DNA of 10,597 nucleotides, taken from NCBI GenBank assembly GCA_902795255.1, contig CADBKS010000094.1, forward strand, positions 1 through 10,597, given 5' to 3'. Under the pieces are notes generated by a model. That model saw nothing but the letters and a program-made list of their open reading frames with translations, had not been told where the DNA came from and searched no databases. The DNA is from an uncultured Chloroflexota bacterium. Lineage in GTDB: Bacteria; Chloroflexota; Anaerolineae; Anaerolineales; Anaerolineaceae. Below are positions 1-3,960 of this stretch, one piece after another. How positions within the stretch are numbered: the stretch's first letter is position 1; every line of letters begins with the position of its first letter. The position numbers and the translations under genes are program-made.

Positions 1-81
1 ATCTGGCAATTCTACATCCCTGTATTCATAATCGGAGCATTTCATAATCGTATTGCAAAATGGAATGGTTCTGTCGAGCAT
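1..81 (-). CDS. GNAT-family N-acetyltransferase, N-terminal fragment (cut by window edge)
   Basis: The first 27 codons of a minus-strand gene are visible, starting at the ATG at 81-79 and open to the window edge. A strong Shine-Dalgarno GGAGGG lies 4 bases before the ATG. The peptide begins MLDRTIPFCNTIMKCSDYEY and continues to LPD. This pattern (IPF..TIMKC, then an LP at about residue 25) is typical of the N terminus of GNAT acetyltransferases of Clostridia, where an LP-(D/E)-G-(F/Y) segment leads into the first beta strand. The start lies 41 bases downstream of the nucleoside hydrolase stop, so the two are probably co-transcribed. Substrate cannot be told from so little sequence. The family call is inferred from N-terminal resemblance only, as the acetyl-CoA-binding motif is outside the window. 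Confidence 0.6.
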   Translation of the reverse strand, partial: MLDRTIPFCNTIMKCSDYEYRDVELPD

Positions 82-122
82 AGTACCCTCCAAATCCCGA
101 TATGTCGATTTCATTTCTGAAT

Positions 123-1217
123 TCAGCGGGTCTCGGAAAGTGACCGGATGGCCTCCAGGTACAGGTCAAAATAGTCGTCCTTTTCCACCCAGGAGATCAG
201 GGTCACGTTGTAATCGAAATCATTGGCTACAACATCATACTGGAAGCCCTGCTGATAGAAAATGACCTGGGCGTAGGTCTCTCCCGGTTCCGTGATGCAG
301 CTGGCGTGGCATTGGATCGTTTCCCGGACGAAATCCGGAAACAGGACACTGACCATCGCAAGGGCATCGCAGTTCATAACGGAACCTTCGGATCCGTTGG
401 ACGCATAGAACGCCCTGATTTTTCCGAAGGAGTCCGCGACAAATTTTCCGGTCTCATTCGTTTCCGCCAATTCCTCAAACTGTTCATCCGTCCACTGCGC
501 TTCACCGCCGCACATATCCAGGCCGACGACCGTGATGTCCAATCCGGACTCCAGCACTGTTTTATAGGCCGCGGCATCCGAATAGACATTGAACTCCGCG
601 ACCGGAGAAGCATTGCCGGGCCCCAGACCGGTACTGCCCATGGACCAGATCCGTTTCACCTGTTTCATCGTTTCGGGATCCCGTTCAATGGCTTTGGCAA
701 TATTCGTCGCCGGTCCGAGCATTACGATCTCCACCTCATCAGGGTAAAGGTTCACCATTTCCAGAATAAAATCCACGGCATCCTTCGCTTCCGCGTTCCC
801 CTTCGGGTCGATCAGGCCGGCATCGCCCATTCCGTCACTGCCGAAAACACTGAAAGCATCGATCCGCTCTCCGCTGAAATTTTCCGAAGCGCCTTTATAC
901 ACCGGGGCATCGGACCCTGCCATTTCCAAAGCCGCCAGCGCATTTTTTGCGCCTTGTTCCAGATCCACATTGCCGGCGAGAATCGTCACACCCAGAAGGT
1001 CGATATCGTCACGGCCTGCGGCTAAAATGATCGCGGAAGCATCATCGGCACCGGTATCGGCATCAATGATCAGTTTGCGGACCGGAGCGGGGCTGGCTGC
1101 TCCGTCTGAGGCAAATACAGTTTGTTCCCCCTGCCGGCCGGCAAATAAAAGGACAGCTAATCCAAGAATAAAAATAAACCATCGGTCAACGTTTTGAAAC
1201 TTGAAAATCCGGTTCAT
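123..1217 (-). CDS. Exported or membrane-anchored nucleoside hydrolase (IUNH family)
   Basis: This 364-aa protein belongs to the inosine-uridine preferring nucleoside hydrolase family, which cleaves ribonucleosides into base and ribose. The Ca-binding N-terminal signature DADTGADDA is at residues 52-60 (Asp52, Asp54, Asp58, Asp59). VMLGPATNIAKAI is at 165-177, and EFNVYSDAAA at 208-217 carries the ribose-contacting Asn. The C-terminal metal motif appears as NCDALA (Asp284). The residue before Asp284 is Cys283, where many family members have the catalytic His. A hydrophobic segment (residues 13-27) followed by VFA-S suggests a signal peptide or N-terminal anchor, so the enzyme probably acts outside the membrane, unlike cytosolic Rih proteins. 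The start is supported by AAAGGAAG ending 5 bases before the ATG. Nucleoside specificity is not predictable here. Confidence 0.88.
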   Translation of the reverse strand: MNRIFKFQNVDRWFIFILGLAVLLFAGRQGEQTVFASDGAASPAPVRKLIIDADTGADDASAIILAAGRDDIDLLGVTILAGNVDLEQGAKNALAALEMAGSDAPVYKGASENFSGERIDAFSVFGSDGMGDAGLIDPKGNAEAKDAVDFILEMVNLYPDEVEIVMLGPATNIAKAIERDPETMKQVKRIWSMGSTGLGPGNASPVAEFNVYSDAAAYKTVLESGLDITVVGLDMCGGEAQWTDEQFEELAETNETGKFVADSFGKIRAFYASNGSEGSVMNCDALAMVSVLFPDFVRETIQCHASCITEPGETYAQVIFYQQGFQYDVVANDFDYNVTLISWVEKDDYFDLYLEAIRSLSETR

Positions 1218-1392
1218 CGTTTCTTCCTTTGTGCGCTGTATTTTTTACACTCTCAAGGAACCGCCTGTTCCTCATCGTAATATTGTATCCCATAAAAACC
1301 CGCGCGCGGCAGCAGTTCCGCAAACGGTCATGTCCGGGACCTGTTGGATGATCAGATCCGGCCCCCTTTATTCCGGGAGATCCGCCGCATAC

Positions 1393-1437
1393 AAAAATCC
1401 CGGATGCGGTACCGTTCATAAGCGCACCGCATCCGGG
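1393..1437 (-). terminator. Rho-independent terminator of the XRE operon
   Basis: On the minus strand a perfect 12-bp stem (CCCGGATGCGGT / ACCGCATCCGGG, plus-strand arms 1399-1410 and 1426-1437) closes a 15-base loop and is followed by ATTTTTG. It lies 60 bases after the stop of the 71-aa gene and well before the nucleoside hydrolase, so it separates the two minus-strand units. The remaining 1218-1392 interval should hold the hydrolase promoter; a possible -10 (TACAAT at 1287-1282) lacks a convincing -35. Confidence 0.85.
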
Positions 1438-1497
1438 ACTTCCGATCACATTCGGGAGCAGCGTACTGAGCCCCCTGCTGACCGCGGATCTGCAGCT

Positions 1498-1713
1498 TTA
1501 CTGCTTATCCTTCGGACCTTTTTCGCTGTCTTCATCACTGTTCCGACCAAACAGGAGGCCGAGACACAAACCGACGGACAGCCCGATCGGCATCCACATT
1601 CCGATGTTGTGGGTCGCCGCACCGATCGCCGTCCCGATCGACAGTCCGATGCACATGCCGATCGGCAAACCGTATGATCCATTGTTCTTATTGTTTTTAT
1701 GATCATCGTTCAT
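1498..1713 (-). CDS. 71-aa glycine-zipper membrane protein
   Basis: This short protein has a polar N terminus (residues 1-14, rich in N, D and K), two hydrophobic segments and a charged C-terminal tail (57-71). The segments are LPIGMCIGLSIGTAIG (16-31) and MPIGLSVGLCLGLLFG (41-56). Each has glycine at every fourth position (G19, 23, 27, 31 and G44, 48, 52, 56), a regular glycine zipper that favours tight helix packing. The two segments look like an internal duplication. I chose the ATG at 1713 because GAGGTG ends 8 bases before it; an in-frame ATG five codons earlier has no such site. It is the third gene of the XRE operon, 42 bases after the preceding stop. Function is unknown; a membrane oligomer is an inference from the zipper pattern. 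Confidence 0.8.
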   Translation of the reverse strand: MNDDHKNNKNNGSYGLPIGMCIGLSIGTAIGAATHNIGMWMPIGLSVGLCLGLLFGRNSDEDSEKGPKDKQ

Positions 1714-1755
1714 GATAAAGCACCTCACATGATTTCCTGCTGCGGCAGGGAGCCT

Positions 1756-2187
1756 TTACATTTCCTTTTCAAACTTTAGGCGGTAATAAATGGCAAAGCC
1801 ATGAACACAGAGATAAGCAAAAACGAGGAGCAGCAAAGCCGCTGTATCGACCCCCATGAGAGCGAATGAGATCATCAGAGCGCCGAAGATAAAGGTCATC
1901 ATGTCAAACGCTTTTCCCTTCGCCCGGCTTTCGATCGCGATGTTGCGCTCATCGTTCGCTTCGATCTTTAACTTTCGCTGTGCTTCCGGGTCCCTTTGGA
2001 CTGCCCGCTCGGAGATGATGTTCCCCATGCCATGCCCAAACAATCCGCACCCGACACCGACACAAACATAGGGCAGCGCACGCAGAATGCCCTGAGGGTC
2101 ACTGTTTGTTTTTATCAGAACCAGGCCTGCCGCCGCCAGCAACAGCCCGATAACAGCCGCGGCATATTTCGCTGTCTTCGTTTTCAT
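1756..2187 (-). CDS. Small four-helix membrane protein, partner of the XRE regulator
   Basis: This 143-aa protein has four hydrophobic segments at about residues 8-25, 36-57, 94-112 and 115-135, with a charged cytosolic-type stretch between the second and third. That stretch carries a DER motif (79-81) followed by a helix with basic residues, as in the small DUF2178/DUF3796/DUF6442-type membrane proteins often encoded next to short XRE regulators in Firmicutes. The family name is recalled, not searched. The start overlaps the regulator's stop (TGATG), so translation is probably coupled. An ATG one codon earlier (2190) is equally in frame and gives an ATGA overlap; I prefer 2187 because AGGAGG then sits 7 bases away. 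The role is unknown; a membrane component of a stress- or signal-responsive cassette is a reasonable guess. Confidence 0.85.
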   Translation of the reverse strand: MKTKTAKYAAAVIGLLLAAAGLVLIKTNSDPQGILRALPYVCVGVGCGLFGHGMGNIISERAVQRDPEAQRKLKIEANDERNIAIESRAKGKAFDMMTFIFGALMISFALMGVDTAALLLLVFAYLCVHGFAIYYRLKFEKEM

Positions 2188-2387
2188 CATTCTTCCTCCT
2201 CATAAATGAATATTTCTTCAATAGACATTTGAAAATACCGGGCAATTTTGAACGCCAGCTGAATAGACGGATTGTAGCGTCCGTTTTCCAGAGAGCCGAT
2301 CGTTTGCCGTGATACTTCCAATGCGTTTGCCAGATCTTCCTGTTTGATCCCGCGCTGCCTGCGCAGTTCTTCCAGCCGGTTTTTCAT
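2187..2387 (-). CDS. Short XRE-family transcriptional regulator
   Basis: A 66-aa protein that is almost entirely one Cro/C1-type helix-turn-helix domain. It runs from KNRLEELRRQRGIKQEDLA through the recognition helix VSRQTIGSLENGRYNPS to a third part (LAFKIARYFQMSIEEIF), with an acidic end EEEE. There is no sensor domain. This matches the stand-alone YozG-like regulators of Firmicutes. The ATG at 2387 is preferred over one five codons upstream because AAAGGAG ends 5 bases before it. The gene leads an operon with two small membrane proteins. A perfect palindrome lies between its -10 element and its ribosome binding site, so autorepression is the obvious inference. Ligand or trigger unknown. 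Confidence 0.92.
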   Translation of the reverse strand: MKNRLEELRRQRGIKQEDLANALEVSRQTIGSLENGRYNPSIQLAFKIARYFQMSIEEIFIYEEEE

Positions 2388-2399
2388 GCGGACTCCTTT

Positions 2400-2425
2400 C
2401 ATATGGAAAGTTTGCTTTCCATATG
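2400..2425. promoter_or_regulatory. Palindromic operator, probably bound by the XRE protein
   Basis: A perfect inverted repeat, CATATGGAAAG (2400-2410) and CTTTCCATATG (2415-2425), surrounds a TTTG spacer. It begins 3 bases downstream of the operon's -10 hexamer and ends before the ribosome binding site, so a bound dimer would cover the transcription start. A further half-site with the same core, ACTTTCCAT, lies at 2461-2469 just upstream of the -35. The binding partner is inferred from position. Confidence 0.8.
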
Positions 2426-2428
2426 CTC

Positions 2429-2456
2429 ATTATATCGCAGCAGCGAAAAATGTCAA
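2429..2456 (-). promoter_or_regulatory. Consensus sigma-A promoter of the XRE operon
   Basis: Read on the minus strand, a perfect -35 TTGACA (2456-2451) and a perfect -10 TATAAT (2434-2429) are separated by 16 bases. Such a strong promoter fits a gene that is kept off by a repressor at the adjacent palindrome. Confidence 0.88.
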
Positions 2457-2530
2457 GCTTACTTTCCATTTTTATGCAGGCAGGGTCGCTCAATGATCCT
2501 GGCCGCCCGATTTTTTTTTCGCAGGATATG

Positions 2531-2563
2531 GTGAGTCAGCGGTACCTGGTACAACTGACTCAC
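2531..2563. repeat. Inverted repeat with GGTACC core, upstream of the exported-protein gene
   Basis: GTGAGTCAG (2531-2539) and CTGACTCAC (2555-2563) are perfect 9-base arms. Between them is a second small palindrome, GTACC-T-GGTAC. The element lies between the divergent XRE and exported-protein promoters, roughly 50-80 bases upstream of the latter. It could be a protein-binding site or a remnant of a palindromic repeat family; no U-tract follows, so it is not a terminator. Confidence 0.6.
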
Positions 2564-2584
2564 GCACCCTGCAGCGCAGAGCCC

Positions 2585-2613
2585 TTCCCCCTGCCCCGCA
2601 CATCATGTATAAT
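2585..2613 (+). promoter_or_regulatory. Probable promoter of the exported-protein gene
   Basis: A perfect -10 TATAAT is at 2608-2613. With 17-base spacing the -35 would be TTCCCC (2585-2590), which is poor, so the promoter may need an activator. The inverted repeat at 2531-2563 is suitably placed for one. The start codon follows 28 bases after the -10. Confidence 0.55.
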
Positions 2614-2641
2614 TAGAAAATCACTGAGGAGGATGATCAAA

Positions 2642-3181
2642 ATGAAAAAGAGCCTGATCCTGTTGCTTGCCGTTCTGCTGTTATTCTTTTCCACCGTCTG
2701 CGCGCAGGGGACCGTTTCCGCTGTTGAACTGGACTGGAATGCCATCGCGCCCGCGGTCGAACAAAGCGGCGTGCGGGGCGATTTTTACGCCTTCGATGAG
2801 ATCACCATGAAAGTCTGGATCCCGGAAGTCTTTCTGCCCGCCGAACTGACCGACAAAGACCGTGAAGACGGGTATATCGCCTATTTCATGACGAACGACG
2901 CGGCCGCTGCGATCGCGGTGACCTACCTGGACGCCCGCGGGACGGATCTTGAGCAGTTCAGCGAGATCCTTTCCGAATATCAGGAAGTGACAGACATTGA
3001 AAATATCATCGTCAACGGATTCCCGGCACTCAGCTACATTGACACCGGCCAGGACAGCCTGAACGTGACCTTCGCGACCACAGCCGGCTACCTGCTCGAA
3101 TTCACCTTCGCACCGATCTCGGACGAAGGGTTCCAGGCTATGGCAGCGCTCATCGCCGCCTCCATTCAGGAAGACAACTGA
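2642..3181 (+). CDS. Exported protein of unknown function (179 aa)
   Basis: The protein starts with a classical signal peptide: MKK, a hydrophobic core at residues 5-16, then possible signal peptidase I sites after Ala21 (VCA-Q) or Ala27 (VSA-V). Cys20 is not in a lipobox, so it is not predicted to be a lipoprotein. The mature part (about 150 aa) is acidic and mixed alpha/beta. It has a FYAFDEITMKVWIPE segment near residues 52-66 and a final amphipathic helix, resembling small PsbP/DUF1795-like exported domains in pattern only. The ATG at 2642 is chosen because GAGGAGG lies 9 bases before it; an ATG at 2633 directly abuts the site, and the longer open frame upstream crosses both promoters. 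It is a single-gene unit between its own promoter and terminator. Function is not recognised. Confidence 0.82.
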   Translation: MKKSLILLLAVLLLFFSTVCAQGTVSAVELDWNAIAPAVEQSGVRGDFYAFDEITMKVWIPEVFLPAELTDKDREDGYIAYFMTNDAAAAIAVTYLDARGTDLEQFSEILSEYQEVTDIENIIVNGFPALSYIDTGQDSLNVTFATTAGYLLEFTFAPISDEGFQAMAALIAASIQEDN

Positions 3182-3210
3182 ACAGCCTGAAAGCCGAATC
3201 AGCAAACGGA

Positions 3211-3241
3211 CAGGACCGGGAAGTTCCCGGTCCTGTTTTTT
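3211..3241 (+). terminator. Rho-independent terminator after the exported-protein gene
   Basis: CAGGACCGGGAA (3211-3222) and TTCCCGGTCCTG (3224-3235) form a perfect stem with a very short loop, followed by TTTTTT. It starts 29 bases after the stop codon. Confidence 0.93.
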
Positions 3242-3305
3242 GTATATATCGGCAAAATGCACCGCACTTTACAGGTACCGAATTCAATGATCCGTTCAGA
3301 AAGGT

Positions 3306-3370
3306 ACACAGGCACCTGATACAGTGTGTACCGCAGCAAAGCAGGTACACCTGTATCAGATGCCTCGTGT
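3306..3370. repeat. 65-base imperfect hairpin element
   Basis: The arms ACAC-AGGCACCTGATACAG (3306-3324) and CTGTATCAGATGCCT-C-GTGT (3351-3370) pair with one mismatch and one bulge. They continue inward with GTGTACC (3326-3332) and GGTACAC (3344-3350) around an 11-base loop. About 25 base pairs are formed in total. No U-tract follows and no gene overlaps it. It may be a miniature palindromic (REP- or MITE-like) element or a folded non-coding RNA. It shares a GGTAC core with the inverted repeat at 2531-2563. Confidence 0.7.
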
Positions 3371-3446
3371 CCCGCCCTGTGCCCGGAAACCGTGCCGGCA
3401 TAAATTATCGTTTCCTCAATGAGGCAGGCACAAATCAATTTATGCG

Positions 3447-3475
3447 TTGGTTTAAATGCTCTATTATGGTATGAT
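3447..3475 (+). promoter_or_regulatory. Extended -10 promoter upstream of structured element copy A
   Basis: A -35 TTGGTT (3447-3452), a 17-base spacer and a -10 TATGAT (3470-3475) preceded by TG one base upstream form a good extended -10 promoter. It sits in AT-rich DNA. Transcription would start near 3482 and run through the structured element at 3592-3821, possibly on to the 963-aa gene. This supports the element being transcribed on the plus strand. Confidence 0.65.
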
Positions 3476-3511
3476 TTTATTCAGGTAAAATTTAAGAAGG
3501 TATAAAAAAAG

Positions 3512-3588
3512 GTATCCGCCGTAATGTACGGGTGAGTCTTAATAAGAGCCGGGGATACACAATTAGAATTGTCGTCCACGACATAATA
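3512..3588 (+). other. Folded 5' leader preceding structured element copy A
   Basis: Downstream of the predicted start, GTATCC (3512-3517) can pair with GGATAC (3553-3558). The enclosed region contains a small hairpin, CCGTA-ATG-TACGG (3519-3531). A second hairpin, built on GTCG-TCCA-CGAC, follows at about 3571-3582. This leader is not repeated upstream of copy B, so it is specific to this locus. It matches no riboswitch I recognise. Confidence 0.4.
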
Positions 3589-3591
3589 ATC

Positions 3592-3821
3592 GGGGGTGCC
3601 GGGGCCGACGGGGCGAAGCTCCTGCTCCGCATAACAATCGGTCGAAGACCGTTCCATACGGAGCAGGGGTTGGGCTGCCGCAGGCCAGCCCAATCGGCCC
3701 CGGCTAAACAAACCAGGCGCGGCAAGCAGTTTCTGCAAACACACGAACGATTGGGCCGCGCCTTGCGGTGCAGGTTACTCACTTTCGACTGCCATGTGCA
3801 TATCAAAGTGGTCTCATATAG
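3592..3821 (+). ncRNA. Structured RNA-like repeat element, copy A
   Basis: This segment shares a conserved core with 10434-10597. The pieces in order: GGGGGTGCC; a perfect 11-bp stem GCCGGGGCCGA (3598-3608) / TCGGCCCCGGC (3694-3704); an A-rich linker; an 8-bp stem GGCGCGGC (3716-3723) / GCCGCGCC (3756-3763); a hairpin GCAG-TTT-CTGC inside it; the invariant string CAAACACACGA; a mini-hairpin TGC-GGT-GCA; and a tail ACTCACTTTCGACTGCCATG ending near TATAG (3817-3821). Copy A carries an extra long hairpin inside the first stem (about 3613-3669), built on CCTGCTCCG / CGGAGCAGG with an inner CGGTC-GAA-GACCG, plus a hairpin TTGGGCTG / CAGCCCAA (3670-3693). Short open frames across it look like shadows. 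Known RNA family not recognised; a non-coding RNA or a non-autonomous mobile element with a folded transcript are both possible. Confidence 0.65.
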
Positions 3822-3870
3822 TAGGAATACATCTGCGCAGAGGAACATCATTTTTCCGGAAAAGACAGAT

Positions 3871-3896
3871 AAGGCGCTGTGAAACGCCGCCTTTTT
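3871..3896 (+). terminator. Possible terminator after copy A
   Basis: AAGGCG (3871-3876) can pair with CGCCTT (3888-3893), or GGCG with CGCC at 3885-3888, and a run of five T follows. The stem is short and overlaps the U-tract, so termination may be partial. If it works, copy A gives a free RNA of roughly 415 nt; if not, the RNA would be a long leader of the 963-aa gene, whose start is 64 bases further on. Confidence 0.4.
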
Positions 3897-3960
3897 CAGC
3901 AGAACGCTGAACCGCTGTCCGGGAAGGCCCTTCTCTCAGATATTTGAACAGGATCAATTT

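Noticed and set aside
2484..2519. Possible terminator hairpin before a run of nine T
   Set aside because: CAGGGTC/GATCCTG can pair, but several unpaired bases separate the stem from the T-run and no gene ends upstream on the plus strand.
2423..2641. Upstream extension of the exported-protein frame (to 252 aa)
   Set aside because: The extension would cross the XRE promoter, an inverted repeat and the gene's own -10, and would bury the clear signal peptide starting at 2642.
3592..3821. Resemblance of GGGG...CCGACGGGG to the 5' end of tmRNA
   Set aside because: There is no tRNA-Ala-like acceptor with CCA, no tag-coding frame, and the element occurs twice, so tmRNA is excluded.
3492..3882. Overlapping open frames of 87-119 aa on both strands across structured element copy A
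   Set aside because: None is conserved in copy B, whose 66-base length difference and substitutions follow base pairing and not codons; no ribosome binding site supports them.
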